From positions 20,423,482 to 20,487,481 of the forward strand of contig OU744451.1 of the NCBI GenBank assembly GCA_916610825.1: 64,000 bases of DNA. The letters run 5' to 3'. A model generated the notes under the pieces. That model saw only the letters and a list, made by a program, of their open reading frames with translations. It did no database searches and was not told the origin of the DNA. The DNA is from Haliclystus octoradiatus. Its lineage: Eukaryota; Cnidaria; Staurozoa; Stauromedusae; Haliclystidae. A program made the translations under genes and the position numbers. Positions 36,001-44,328 of the stretch are shown here, piece by piece (the first letter of the stretch is position 1; each line of letters opens with the position of its first letter).

Positions 36001-39000
36001 GTTCCACGTCTTAGTCACCCTCAAATCAATTGTTGGAACTTCTTAATATTTTCTAAACAAACTGTCCTCAAATTTCGATCAGCAAAAGCAAAAAGTGAGG
36101 TGCAATAATCAACAAACATCAAATTTCAAATTAGGCAGACATGGACATCTTCTACGTGACGTCTTAAGAAGACCTATTATATTTTGTAGAAATATTCAAG
36201 AATTAGTTCCAGTGTAGCCTTTAATAATTATCTGACATGATAATGAAAATATGATGATAATTAGAAATGATAATTATATAATTATAACATGACTTTGGAA
36301 GACTCCTTTCTCGATGCATAAATAGTCGTCGAAATATATATATAAATATTGAAGATAAAATTTCTGATGAATCTTTGCATATTTTCCTTCCAATCAGATG
36401 CCTCAATCTTGGTGAAAAAGTCTGGTTACTAAGGGTACCAATTCTAGCGATGATTGTTGTAAGTATTGAATTTTCATTAAAAGAAAACTTCAATTTTATA
36501 GGGAGATTATATAGGAAATGAAGATGATGAACCTAAAATAAAGATCGATTGTGAATAGATTTATGAGGGAATACTTTCAATCCAGTAATAAAAGTTAGCG
36601 ATAGAGAATTAAGTTAACTGACGTTTGATCAATCTCATGTGATCTACAGATTTTAATTTAAAAATAAATATAATTTTCATATGAAATTATGAAGATGCCA
36701 TGAGGTGTTGAAACTTCAACGTAATTCCTTTTTAGTTTTTATTGCATAATTATCAATTCAGCAGCTTTTCAATATCGTCCTATCCATTAAACAGTGTATT
36801 AAATTTGACAGCTGATAAGGGGTAACTTTCTTTGCCTTTATTAGATCAATTTTGTAATTGGTGCAATTGTTCTAATAGCAATTGTTAAACAGCAATCGAA
36901 AAAAATCAAGAAGAAGGTGAAACTTTCAAGGTTAGCATGTATTTAAATCAGCGGGTTAAAACATTGTGACTTCGTTTCCAATTTGAGGATTATTTATGTA
37001 ACGTTAGAAGTGATTGATTAGGTATATAGTTTTAAATGCTTTGCTTCTATTATCGTACATCTTTTATGGATTAAGATCAATGCATCATGTATTTTGGAAA
37101 TTGGATAATTTCCAACCATGTTTCTTTGCATTTTAAATTTTGAATTCAATTGCTAATTGAAGCAGTACTCCATTGTTTAAACCAATAATATGATTCACTA
37201 GATAGATTTTAGATTCGTATATTTTGATTTTGATTTCTATAATTTCCCCTATAATTATAAATTACCCTTGAACAAAGTTATGTATCTTTAGCACTACGGT
37301 ATTCTCGTCAAGTATAGACATTATGAAATTATGCTGGTTATACCCTACTTTTATTTTAAATTTGAATATGTTATTGTGATAGGTGCTTATGATAAAAAAG
37401 TCATTGTGCGACTCAGCTACCAGTGCACTATATATTATGACGTCTAAGATATTTCTTATCTCATATCCAATAGCTGCTCTTATATATTATGGAAATGTTA
37501 TAAAAACTTTTAACCTATGAATAGTATTGACTTAAAAGGGTTTCTATTTTCAGATCTGTTGCCAAAGCATTCCTAGTTCTTTCACCCCTGCTTGGATTTT
37601 TTTGGATCTTCAGTGTATTTGTTGATGAACATATCACATTTGCTTATATTTCGTCAACGTTAAATACTCTCACGGTAAATGCAAATGCCTGCTTACGGAA
37701 AGATTTTATTACATTTACAGTACATTGTTGCACGTTATGCTTTCAATGATACATACAACATGTCTTATTCATCTCCATATTATAGAGTTTATCATGAATA
37801 CTTGAATAATAGGTCATGTAAATAAGAAATGTCCGCAATGAATTCCTTCTCGAAGTTATTTAAATATGTGTGTATAATCATAAAATACTACAGTTGCAAT
37901 GAGCTTCACTCGTTGCTAGATTAATTTGAATGACTTTTTCTTACATTATGCGAAATAGAAAATTAATTGAAACATCAAACCATTACTGGGGAACATCAAT
38001 TCTAATGATATATTACTAAATATCCAACTCGCATATACTACTAAGTTGCCGACTGAGAAAACAATGGAATACTGGATCAAACTTTCACAATTTATTTCTA
38101 AGTTGAGATGAAATCGAAAGAATTATCGATCGAGAAGTTAAATCAAACTTTATCTAATTGCTTAGGTAGCAGCATGATCTTCTGATCTTAAATCTTCAAA
38201 CCCTCAAAAAGATTTCCACTGACGTAAATCCTGAGAGGAGTGATGGTAGTGAACCATGATAAAAATTTTTAGTCAAATTTTGGGCAGTTTTGTCTGAGAC
38301 AAATATTGTAAAAATTCGTGCATTTTTTAGGTATTACAGTTCTTATTCTGCTCTCATATTCTTCACTCGCCATATACTCAAGCTAGAATGAATGCATAAC
38401 AGTAAAAACGTCTTTCGACATTTCTGTTTCAGCATGAAAATTTCGAAAGATAAGCTTTTGTCTTTCCCCAGTTGCTCAATACGGTTTTACATTTAACATG
38501 CAACATTATTTTGTGACGCAATACTATGCATGTTTTAAAAAATCCTTTTTATATTCCAGGGTCTAGCTTTCTTTGTATTTCATTGCTTACTTGATAAACA
38601 GGTTAGTCATATCTATAATAGACGAATTTTCCATTCATGTTCAATAGTTTCAGCGGAAGGTCAAAGGCAACAAAAAATCAGATTGTCTTATTTATGAAGA
38701 GCTGTTCACCAGGGAGTTAAGACCTAATCTGAATTAACAATCTGAATCCAGCAACACTTTTGGAAATGTATATTCCCTTTATTTAAATTTTCATGATATT
38801 TTGTATTAATATCTTCTATGTAACTTTACATCATCTTACCTTGAAAATCGCAGATGCATTAGACTCATCATCATTTCATGTTACCCTTGACCTTTTTACT
38901 GAAATGTTTCACAAGGAAGATTATTTTTAGAAAATTTAATGGTTTTCTCAAGATATCTTTACTCAAGATGATGAATCTAGAAGCTATGTAGCATAGTGTT

Positions 39001-39765
39001 ATAGTATCTCAGATTATACTGATGATCTGTAAATATGAATTCAATTTTTCTGACACAACTAGGTTCAAACCAAAGCCAAATACAGTAAATTCAGAGCTAT
39101 GCATTTGCTATCTCCTGAATCATCTTCAACTTCTAGACCAATATTGAAGGTAAGTTTTATTTTTGGACAGGTTTTCATAAAGCCTTCAGTATTGTCTGAG
39201 TTAAATATATCATCCAGGTCTTAGTATGCAATGACTTATTTTACATTGCACATGGAGCAAAATCCTGATCTTATCTCATCTGCGAGGGTAAAACCTTCCC
39301 GCCATTTCAAACTTGCAATTTTCAACTCTGAAAGGTTTTGAGGGTTAATAGAAAAAAAAAGAATTCTGCTGTCACAGCAGCTAATAGAGTCACTGATTGG
39401 TTTAAAAGTTTATTTTTACGTGTAAAATAACATGCGTTTACGTGTGAAATATAAACTTTTTCGAATACAGCTTTTCTTAGCTGCCGAAAACCTTGTATAC
39501 CACTGCTTTAAAAGACCAAGTATAATATTTTTCATGTCTGTTTTACACTTGAATTTGCATCCACCTTTGGCCTTCGGCCATTTTTTGAAGCATTGCATTT
39601 CTACCTTTCACATTTATTGTCACTCGACCTGATTGATAACATTTCCCCTTTTCATATTTTCAGAAGATCAAATGCTCAAACAAAGGAGAGCCAGAAATAG
39701 TTTCGTATCCGCGTGATCCAACTGTACCATGTAGCAATACACCTTTGAGAGAAACGATTCTTTAA
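14154..39765 (+). CDS. Adhesion/secretin-type 7TM receptor, 5' end missing
   Basis: Sixteen exons are found: 14154-14267, 14394-14512, 18787-18963, 20933-21015, 21421-21514, 24755-24924 (end uncertain), 25606-25728, 26383-26497, 30330-30483, 30974-31040, 36398-36458, 36845-36930, 37554-37674, 38560-38601, 39063-39149 and 39664-39765 (TAA). All have GT-AG borders and matching phases apart from the doubtful 24924 donor. They give about 571 codons: a hormone-receptor (HRM) domain, about 190 residues in the GAIN position, seven TM helices and a 63-residue tail. Class B signatures include IHKNLLVAYG (TM2), HYFLLAVFSWMLLEGIHLM (TM3), LSPLLGFFWIF (TM6) and FFVFHCLLDK (TM7). The Cys in AACVIF and the Cys in ICLNLGEKVW can form the TM3-ECL2 disulfide. 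It is a plasma-membrane receptor; ligand unknown. No GPS cleavage motif was found. Start and signal peptide were not located. AATAAA lies at 39788-39793. Confidence 0.85.
15540..16875 (+). pseudogene. 5'-truncated LINE relic (jockey/CR1-like RT) in receptor intron 2
   Basis: Translation from 15560 shows the RT block SPLLFNIYVADF, then IIRYADDTTLYYSS (catalytic YADD) and LKLNPSKTQCLLI. After 15940, in shifted frames, come LERIQQKSLKHLTRP and the C-terminal tail ICRTTLIKWSVVAVGTRVWN. It ends near 16610, followed by A-rich low-complexity DNA (16630-16730), a small hairpin (GAGCATTTGCTC) and a (CA)n run near 16866. There is no endonuclease part. Frameshifts show it is dead. It lies in sense orientation in the intron between 14512 and 18787. 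Confidence 0.8.
16876..18172. other. Intron DNA, nothing recognised
   Basis: AT-rich intron sequence of the receptor gene. I see no coding frame, terminal repeat or clear fold-back here. Confidence 0.5.
18173..18240. repeat. Short inverted repeat resembling hammerhead 3' halves
   Basis: The arms TTTTCCGTTACTCGGTGTTT (18173-18192) and AAACTCCGAGCAACGGAAAA (18221-18240) pair at 18 of 20 positions. On the minus strand GAAAC-ACCGAGTA-ACGG matches the GAAA/stem III/GUA/stem I part of the motif at 9031-9069, but no CUGANGA core is present. Probably a decayed inverted PLE terminal repeat. Confidence 0.45.
18787..21514 (+). CDS. Receptor exons in the GAIN-like position
   Basis: Exons 18787-18963 (59 codons), 20933-21015 and 21421-21514 join in phase 0, then 2, then 0. 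The translation includes SGISELILASKRLYNISL, QTLDVMTIANKKDF, EMKFEIDSAVIHFLKKYG and KKIDIISLTTETFDLDWDI. A helical stretch followed by strands fits GAIN subdomain A and the start of subdomain B by position, but conservation is low and I did not see a diagnostic motif. The frame at 19995-20262 between them does not fit the exon phases and was left out. Confidence 0.65.
19225..19690 (+). repeat. Two diverged tandem repeats, period about 245 bp
   Basis: Segments starting near 19225 and 19470 share GGTGCACTACC/TACTCT, ACCATAAAATGCAAACA, TTTGTGAAAAAA and ATGTTAGGATAA in the same order. No coding function was recognised; it lies in the intron between 18963 and 20933. Confidence 0.6.
20385..20460 (-). 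repeat. tRNA-like B-box sequence
   Basis: The minus strand contains GGTTCAAGTCC, a good B box, followed by a T-rich run. The upstream A-box-like part (GATGGCCTACTT) is weak. Read as a possible tRNA-derived SINE head in a receptor intron. Confidence 0.3.
21832..22470 (+). repeat. LTR-like dispersed repeat, copy 1
   Basis: It starts TGTTGTTGGCAACATAAC and matches, inverted, 49236-49885. Shared words include GCATCAGCACGTGCAA (copy 2: GCATCAGCATGTGCAA), ATAGGATGAGC on the complement, TACTTGATCC and GTCGCCC. Length of about 640 bp, a TG start and non-coding content suggest a solo LTR, but the ends and target duplication are not proven. It lies in the intron between 21514 and 24755. Confidence 0.5.
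22471..24754. other. Intron DNA; possible second LTR-like piece
   Basis: Mostly featureless. At 22560-22980 there is a possible second LTR-like piece: a TATA-like CATATAAATA near 22768, AATAAA-like words, and TTGGCGGGG after 22970 that could be a primer-site-like sequence. This is weak. No exon was found here. Confidence 0.3.
24755..24924 (+). CDS. Receptor exon before TM1 (3' border uncertain)
   Basis: The acceptor TTTCATCAG precedes a frame that stays open from 24755 to about 24988. It reads in part SFEESPVDIIIHFIPTDF and GNCIVYYIRFKSIFL, in the position of the last GAIN strands before TM1. The next exon needs a 2-nt phase, and the only GT in that phase after position 24850 is at 24925 (GTCAAT), a poor donor. 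A Cys/Trp/Cys/Cys GPS motif is not visible here or in the following kilobase. Confidence 0.5.
25606..25728 (+). CDS. Receptor exon with TM1
   Basis: Translation IEDSDERRNLLFVEVV, then STMSLIAVAFTLTIFAVLR, gives one strong hydrophobic helix. The donor AG|GTACGT splits an Arg codon completed by the next exon. Confidence 0.75.
26383..26497 (+). CDS. Receptor exon with TM2
   Basis: The exon reads LNNNTRMLIHKNLLVAYG, then MFCAMLISGVASAEKMREIR. The R-x-x-IH-x-N-L block is the class B TM2 signature. It ends in phase 0 at GTAATA. Confidence 0.85.
28068..28122. repeat. 55-bp near-perfect palindrome
   Basis: CGTGCAGGTATAGG at the left is matched by CCTATATCTGCACG at the right, with GTCTATACC/GGTATAGAC inside. 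It can form a long hairpin. Possibly the core of a small fold-back element. Confidence 0.75.
28493..28670. mobile_element. Fold-back element, about 178 bp
   Basis: The inner arms, 28545-28576 and 28588-28619, are perfect 32-bp reverse complements around an 11-bp spacer. Outer arms continue imperfectly to GATTACATCACTCT at 28493 and AGAGTGATGTAATC at 28670. It has no coding capacity. The perfect inner arms with diverged outer arms are unusual. Confidence 0.75.
28830..29720 (+). repeat. Dispersed repeat, copy B (uninterrupted)
   Basis: 28830-29370 matches 880-1365, and 29385-29720 matches 12585-12905, all in the same orientation. This copy lies in the receptor intron between TM2 and TM3 and lacks the 9.9-kb transposon. 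No protein domain was recognised, so it is probably non-autonomous. Confidence 0.75.
30330..30483 (+). CDS. Receptor exon with TM3 and intracellular loop 2
   Basis: The exon begins AACVIFVSLFHYFLLAVFSW and continues MLLEGIHLMIILVLVF, DMKKRRYCLFLCFGW. The Cys is the conserved TM3 disulfide residue, and HYF-L-A-x-x-W-M-L-x-E-G is highly typical of class B receptors. It ends in phase 1 at GTAGGT. Confidence 0.9.
30974..31040 (+). CDS. Receptor exon with TM4
   Basis: The exon translates as FPLLILGIMWAIDWEAFVNS after a split Gly codon that continues FGW from the previous exon. The donor is AAT|GTAAGT. The neighbouring open stretch at 30710-30900 has stops in the required phase and was not used. 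Confidence 0.8.
31157..31312. mobile_element. Fold-back (MITE-like) element
   Basis: The arms around GACACTGAGAACTATCAGGCC and GGCCTGATAGATTCCCAGTG are imperfect reverse complements, and pairing continues outward through TTGAGCACGACACTG. The loop is about 45 bp. Non-coding, in the TM4-TM5 intron. Confidence 0.6.
32086..32364 (-). pseudogene. PLE GIY-YIG endonuclease domain
   Basis: The frame YKYQCGLCEASYVGYTCRHL then HKRIAEHKSKV carries the Y-x-C-x-x-C...YVG...R-x-x-EH pattern of the GIY-YIG nuclease of Penelope-like elements. The domain would nick target DNA during insertion. It is separated by a frame break from the RT part upstream. Confidence 0.75.
32491..34637 (-). pseudogene. PLE reverse transcriptase, broken into several frames
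   Basis: Minus-strand frames are 34637-34311 (N-terminal domain), 34224-33946, 33949-33200 and 32910-32491. The RT shows IIITKPDKGNGIVIMNK, RPILSAVKSYNYDLAKLL and the motif A block VSYDVTALFTNVPLDETI. Next come GSPLGPLMANAFM and YHRYV|DDTVTIV, where a roughly 80-bp insertion (about 32978-33060) splits the catalytic YVDD. The downstream thumb-like region includes RLPFIGLLLEKR. Together the pieces cover a nearly complete PLE RT. Confidence 0.75.
32978..33062 (-). mobile_element. Short LINE/SINE 3'-tail insertion with (TGA)n
   Basis: On the minus strand a short unique part ends TTAAAGGTTCTGAATAAA and runs into (TGA)n. The same 3' end occurs at 58423-58472. The bases GTC flank both sides, a possible tiny target duplication. 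A very 5'-truncated retroposon with a microsatellite tail is the simplest reading. It sits exactly in the YVDD codons of the PLE RT. Confidence 0.6.
34736..35045 (+). mobile_element. Head-to-head partial PLE copy
   Basis: The sequence starting TTTTTTGAAATGTTGTTCATT is the reverse complement of the 3' end of the PLE at 31888-32170, nearly base for base. It includes the end of the GIY-YIG frame and the terminal repeat. It abuts the 5' end of the minus-strand element, an inverted arrangement known for Penelope-like elements. A hammerhead-like but core-altered segment lies at 34942-34984. Confidence 0.75.
35200..35790 (+). pseudogene. Ty3/gypsy pol fragment (RNase H to integrase zinc finger)
   Basis: Frames read TDHKPLIPILDYCSLDDI and LNPRIQRL (RNase H), then NTLPDAISRRP (ADALSR-like end). 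Further on come YRKIFHELPVQDKLVLYGAR, IIIPTSMR and RRACQVACWPGMTNQI (start of the integrase H2C2 region). Frame changes separate the blocks. RT and LTRs are missing, so this is a dead fragment. It lies in the TM4-TM5 intron of the receptor. Confidence 0.75.
35791..36397 (+). other. End of the TM4-TM5 intron
   Basis: AT-rich sequence up to the acceptor CCAATCAG before 36398. Nothing else was recognised. Confidence 0.5.
36398..37674 (+). CDS. Receptor exons with ECL2, TM5, ICL3 and TM6
   Basis: Exon 36398-36458 reads CLNLGEKVWLLRVPILAMIV; its Cys is the likely partner of the TM3 Cys. Exon 36845-36930 reads INFVIGAIVLIAIVKQQ, then SKKIKKKVKLSR, a basic third intracellular loop. Exon 37554-37674 reads SVAKAFLVLSPLLGFFWIFS, then VFVDEHITFAYISSTLNTLT. 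Phases are 2/1, 0 and 2/1, then 0, all consistent. The usual CW of ECL2 is CL here. Confidence 0.85.
38560..38601 (+). CDS. Receptor micro-exon with TM7
   Basis: This 42-bp exon reads GLAFFVFHCLLDKQ, the conserved end of TM7 in class B receptors (LQG-x-x-x-F-x-x-HC). Acceptor TTCCAG and donor GTTAGT; phase 0 on both sides. Confidence 0.85.
39063..39765 (+). CDS. Receptor cytoplasmic tail exons and stop
   Basis: Exon 39063-39149 reads VQTKAKYSKFRAMHL, then LSPESSSTSRPILK. The last exon, 39664-39765, reads KIKCSNKGEPEIVSYPRDP and ends RETIL before TAA. The tail is short, basic then Ser/Pro-rich. AATAAA at 39788-39793 is a good poly(A) signal. Confidence 0.8.
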
Positions 39766-40684
39766 CCGCTGAATTGGATTCTTAAACAATAAAGATGATA
39801 TATTGCAACTTCTACTTGTCAACTTTAATTGAACACTTATATAGATAAAACAAGTTGCAATTTCAATGTGAATCATGCATATATAATTGTATAATATTCT
39901 ATAGCAACCAATATATTACAACTAAGCAATTATGAAGCACAAGCCTTATAATTCATCTATTTGGTAGAGCTTGGATAGGTTTATATGAAGACTAGAGATG
40001 CGTAACATATGCGATATGTATGAAGTGGTATCGGGTTCAAAAATCAATGGCATTTATTAAATACATGTAGGCCACCCCTTTCCTGAAAGAATAATCTATT
40101 GGTATCAAATTTTTTAATCGAATTTAGCCTATAGCTATTGCCAAATCGCTTACTTATCGTGAATGATTTCCATTTTACAATGATATAACAATCACCAAAA
40201 ACTCTTTTTCAAGGCCTATTACAAACTTTCATTTAAATACAATATTTCACGCAAATTAATCTATCCACCAAAAGGGGCATATTGAAGCTCAAATTCAGAT
40301 GAGACTCATAATTGTTGGCACGGCAAAACTCAATCCCCAAATGTGCAAGAAAATAGCGCAATCCCAACACTAATATGTATAGCTAAATTGGATACCAGTT
40401 GAGGTTCACTCCTCCCTCAGTTTCTAATTATCACAAGACCTGCCGATTTTTCTGCAGAAAGCGTATAATGCTAGATTCAGTGATCTTTGTTTGTGTGCAT
40501 GTTATGCATGCATTGTAATTCACTCTAGCCAAGAAGGTTGTTGACTGTTACCATATCAATTTCATTTACTTTCTTTAATAATCATTTAATTGTCTTTTGT
40601 ACTATATATGGATTATTGATCTCGATACAGATTCTTTTAATTTTTTATTAATGTTTTTGTGCTTTACTAAGCGTTTTTACTGTA
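39766..40684. other. Receptor 3' flank
   Basis: AT-rich DNA. 40470-40595 resembles 48650-48785 in direct orientation (words such as TTGTGTGCA, ATGCATTGTA, AGCCAA, TTGTT-ACTGTTA). No gene was seen. Confidence 0.5.
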
Positions 40685-40921
40685 CTACAGTATAAATGTA
40701 TCGCCTACAGCAGTATAAAAATTCATCATACGCTAACAAAGGATGGTAAAGTACCGATTTATTTGATGAAACTGAATGGAGCAAGCTGTAAAAAGATCCG
40801 TCACTACAGTATAAATGTATCGCCTACAGCAGTACAAAATTCATCATACGTTGACAAAGTATGGTAAAGTACCGATTTATTTGATGAAACAAAATGGAGT
40901 AAGCTGAAAAAGATCCGTCAA
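40685..40921 (+). repeat. Tandem duplication, period 119 bp, two copies
   Basis: CTACAGTATAAATGTATCGC begins at 40685 and again at 40804. The copies are about 90 percent alike by eye, with small indels, and both end AAAGATCCGTCA. No coding potential. Confidence 0.85.
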
Positions 40922-42039
40922 CAATAATTTTTCATTACCGGAATTTAGATAGATTTCATTTGATAAGGCTACATTTTAAATTTATAAACTCAAATAGCAA
41001 CGTCAATGACTTATAACACATAAACCTTGTTATGATTTACTTAATTTCCTTTTCATTTATATATATCTTATTTAATATAATATAATAATAATAATATGGT
41101 ATCTAACAGCAGTTGAGATAGTGCTCGATGTCATTTGACAGAGCGTAAATAATAATAATAACGGAGTCAAAGACTACGCTTTGTTATATTATATTACTTA
41201 ATACAAATACATAATATTCAAATATCTATATCAAATGGATAATATTGAATCATCTTCCAATAAAATTTTCTTGAACTAGGGCAACATCTGTTTCCGTTCA
41301 TATAACAAATAACAAATATATACAAAATAGAATAAAAATAGCATGAAGGGGAATAATTTTGCATATGAATTTAGTGACCAAATAATTGAAGCTGTATAGT
41401 ATAACTTATTGTGGAAGAGATGTACAAAGGTAGTGCCAAACTCCGACTTCAAAAGGAGTATTCATCCTTTAACAGGAGTCAGATTGGAGTTGTTTTTGTT
41501 GGTCAGGAACATAAGTCGGAGCCAGAGTCCAGAATGTAATCCTTGTAATTCCGTAGTGTACACTGAGAATCTTTGCAAAGTTTCTGCATAGATTTTGGAT
41601 TTGGTATATATTCAGATTAAGTTAATATATCATTTAAATTTTGCTTTACTTCTTGATTTATGTACAATATTAATAGAATTTTTAGACTCTCTACATGAAT
41701 TTGTTCATATATACTTTAGAGCCGGACTCGGAGTGGGAATCTATATTTCGAAAATTTTCGGAGCCGATATCAAACCCTACTATAAAGACTTTTTCGGATT
41801 CTGATTCGGCTGGAAATCCGATCGAAACACAGTTGCTCAATGATAATGTAGCGATTGGACGAGTCGATGACTATTGAATACCACACGCGTACATGGCTGA
41901 TTCTGAGATATATATATTTGATGTATTTGTTGTTAAAAATAACTGTTGCTGGCCACCAACAGGGAGAGGATGAATGAGAGTTAATTTGACCATTGATAAA
42001 CAGAAATACTTCCAATTTAAATAAAGAAACCGATTAGGT
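40922..42039. other. AT-rich DNA with no recognised gene
   Basis: It contains GGAGTC/GGAGCC-rich words at 41420-41780 and several short open frames without recognisable domains. Left unassigned. Confidence 0.4.
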
Positions 42040-43085
42040 CAAATGCCATGAAAATGTTGGCCTGTACAGAGACGATGGCTTGGCCATTAACAAAAACAAA
42101 TCAGGACCTCCAGCTGGAAGAATAAGAAGAAAAAAAATTCTAGGAACAAAGCTTAAACATCACTATCAAAACAAACATGGAGGTAGTTTACTTCATTGAA
42201 ATCACTATATTAACTTGAAAACGGGCACCTATCAGCTCTACAGACAACCGAACTCAGTGCCTTGTTATATCGACCTTATGTCCAACTACCAACCAAACAT
42301 CATAAAACAGCTGCCGATTGGAATTAACCAACTGATCTCAGATTTATCAAGCAACTCAGAAATATTCGAGAACGCAAGACAGCAATGCGAAGAAGCATTG
42401 AGAAAAAGCGGTTATGATGCATATTTACATTTCAATCAGTGCCCAGTAACGAATAATAACATATTAATAGGAGGAAAAGGAACCTACCGTTTAACAGAAG
42501 AGTCAAAACAAACATAAGTCGCATCTTCCTGAAATTATTAAATAAACATTTTCCAAAAGAACATCAGTATCGAAAATTTTTCAACCAAAATAATATTAAA
42601 GTGAGCTATACAGCTGTGCCAGCAGCATGGATAGAATAATGAAAAATCGTAACAGAAAAGTGACAAGCGAATCAAAAGCCAACAAAAAAAAACAATGCAA
42701 CTGCAGATCAAAACAAACGTGTCTACTACATAATAGTTCCCAAACAGAACGCGTGAAATATATAGCGAAGGTAACAACGGAAGATGACAGCGTCAACAAT
42801 TACATTGGACTTACTGAAATTGCTTCAAGGAATGCTATACAAAGCATATGCTGTCTTTCAGAAATAGAAAGAATTAACTAGACATCTAGCTTTCTAGAGT
42901 TTTTTCTTTCCGAATACATTTGGCAAGCTAAAGACATCAGGTTGTCCTATCTGAGCGAAGGGTCAATCTTATGCAAGGCTGCAGCATACAGCAACAAGTT
43001 AGAGCGTTGTTTTCTCTGCTTGGCAGAACAATAAAGTATCATCTGCTCAAAGGAAACCTTAATTAACAAAAGGTCAGAACTAATA
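42040..43085 (+). pseudogene. Old PLE relic related to the 45-kb element
   Basis: Frames read (V)GLYRDDGLAINKNKSGPPAG near 42055-42110 (motif C, YRDD), then TYQLYRQPNSVPCYIDLMSN and INQLISDLSSNSEIF. From 42627 come QCNCRSKQTCLLHN and NYIGLTEIASRN (Cys linker and GIY-YIG). The order and motifs parallel the intact element at 45678-47813, but the sequence has diverged and is broken by frameshifts. The N-terminal half is missing. A separate, older insertion. Confidence 0.8.
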
Positions 43086-43285
43086 TCAATAACAATTATC
43101 ATTGCAATTAATAAGTTTAACTAGGTTTTATGTGTGTATGTTTTAATTGTATTCTGTCCGATGTTCGTTTAACAATGTGAAACTGTAAGTAGCAGCAAAT
43201 ATGGTGTGTCTTTCTTGACTGCTATTTACTAGCATTGAGCAGTGTTCACCTGCCAATATTTTAAAGTTTTCATAAAATTTGGAAC

Positions 43286-43286
43286 C

Positions 43287-43336
<50 letters not shown>
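43286..43336. repeat. (AT)n microsatellite
   Basis: A pure TA/AT run of about 48 bp borders the inverted PLE copy. A similar run lies at the other end of the array (about 48149-48170), as expected if the element inserted into, or carries, AT-rich ends. Confidence 0.85.
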
Positions 43337-43340
<4 letters not shown>

Positions 43341-43378
43341 GGATGGTGACTGAGTCAAAGAATACACATTCTTAATTT

Positions 43379-43418
43379 CTGTTACTATAGTTTCACGCAA
43401 TGTGCGATCATCAGACAG
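43379..43418 (-). ncRNA. Hammerhead ribozyme motif (PLE, inverted copy)
   Basis: Minus-strand motif identical in its core to 44329-44368: CTGT, CTGATGA, CGCA-CAT-TGCG-type stem II, GAAA, ACT-AT-AGT, A, ACAG. Confidence 0.7.
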
Positions 43419-43595
43419 TTGATACTCAATGAAAAATATACATGGTGACTCCTATTACATGCTATCATAAGTGCCGCAGCGCGTTATTGTTTTAATACAA
43501 TAGTTGTCTTAACATACAATGGTGCTATTGTTCCGTTTTGGTAATTAAGGCGTTAGATAAATGAAATTGTTTCCTATTACAGCAGTTGAGTTAAA

Positions 43596-44126
43596 TTATG
43601 TTTTAGTTTCTTTAAAATTAGATAAATAAAATTTATTCTCGTGACGGCATTTTGAGATTAGTTCAGATTTTTTATTAAGTAATGGCTCTTTTGAGCATAT
43701 AATATAATATTTTTCCAATAAACATAGATGACATTTTTTAGATATATTATTGTATGGCTTTGCATTTGCAATAGTTGACAATTTGATTTTGTACTGGCTG
43801 TTGCTGTCTTTTAAGTCCCAAATATGCTTTGACAATTGCGTGCTGCTGCTGTATTTTCTATGTTTAAATGTGGATTTGTGTTGTGTGTAACGTGCTTTGA
43901 ATGTGTCTTCTGTCAAACCAATATAGCTCTTTCCCTCTTCGTCGGCTGGTGTTGTCACTGTAGCCTTGTAGATGATACCTTTTAATTGGCACCTATTTTC
44001 GAGTGGGCAAGTATCTCTGTCCCTGCAATTGCAAGGTGTGGCTGTGGCGTTATTTTCATCATTGGTTATTTTGTTGTTATGACTTTTGAGAATCTTGTCC
44101 ATGTTGTTAGTACAGCTATAACTCAC
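43596..44126 (-). CDS. Truncated PLE C-terminal frame (GIY-YIG), 176 aa
   Basis: This open frame matches residues from about 536 to the end of the 711-aa protein, differing at about one residue (Leu for Trp in KWSTIAN). It contains the Cys linker (CNCRDRDTCPLENRC) and KSYIGLTEDTFKARYTQHKS, the GIY-YIG nuclease core. It has no RT and no promoter context of its own, so it is a truncated copy rather than a gene. Confidence 0.75.
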   Translation of the reverse strand: MSYSCTNNMDKILKSHNNKITNDENNATATPCNCRDRDTCPLENRCQLKGIIYKATVTTPADEEGKSYIGLTEDTFKARYTQHKSTFKHRKYSSSTQLSKHIWDLKDSNSQYKIKLSTIANAKPYNNISKKCHLCLLEKYYIICSKEPLLNKKSELISKCRHENKFYLSNFKETKT

Positions 44127-44328
44127 TTTAATTGTGTTATGGTTAAATATCTTGCTCAGTTTATTTGATTTAGGAAAATGTTTTTTGACTAAATTTAAAA
44201 ATGATCGGCCAATGTTTATTTTAGCGCTCTTATTGTAAGGCGGATTGAACCATATGATTTTTCTGGTTCTTTTTCTTCTGTTACTATTTGATGTTGTAGT
44301 GCGTGGTTGGTATCAACTTGAGTATCAA

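Larger units (their letters stand above)
43337..44311 (-). mobile_element. Inverted, 5'-truncated PLE copy heading the array
   Basis: This is the near-identical reverse complement of about 47098-48070 of the intact element. It starts at the CCAACCACGCAC word (44300-44311 on the complement) and runs through the GIY-YIG coding end, 3'UTR and terminal repeat to the CCATCCT word at 43337. The junction with the tandem units is TGGTATCAACTTGAGTATCAAC. Inverted, truncated leading copies are known for Penelope-like elements. Confidence 0.85.

Noticed and set aside
43261-43360. CRISPR-like or origin-like repeats from the AT run and regular units nearby
   Set aside because: The 379-bp periodicity is fully explained by PLE units, and the AT run is a simple microsatellite; the DNA is eukaryotic.
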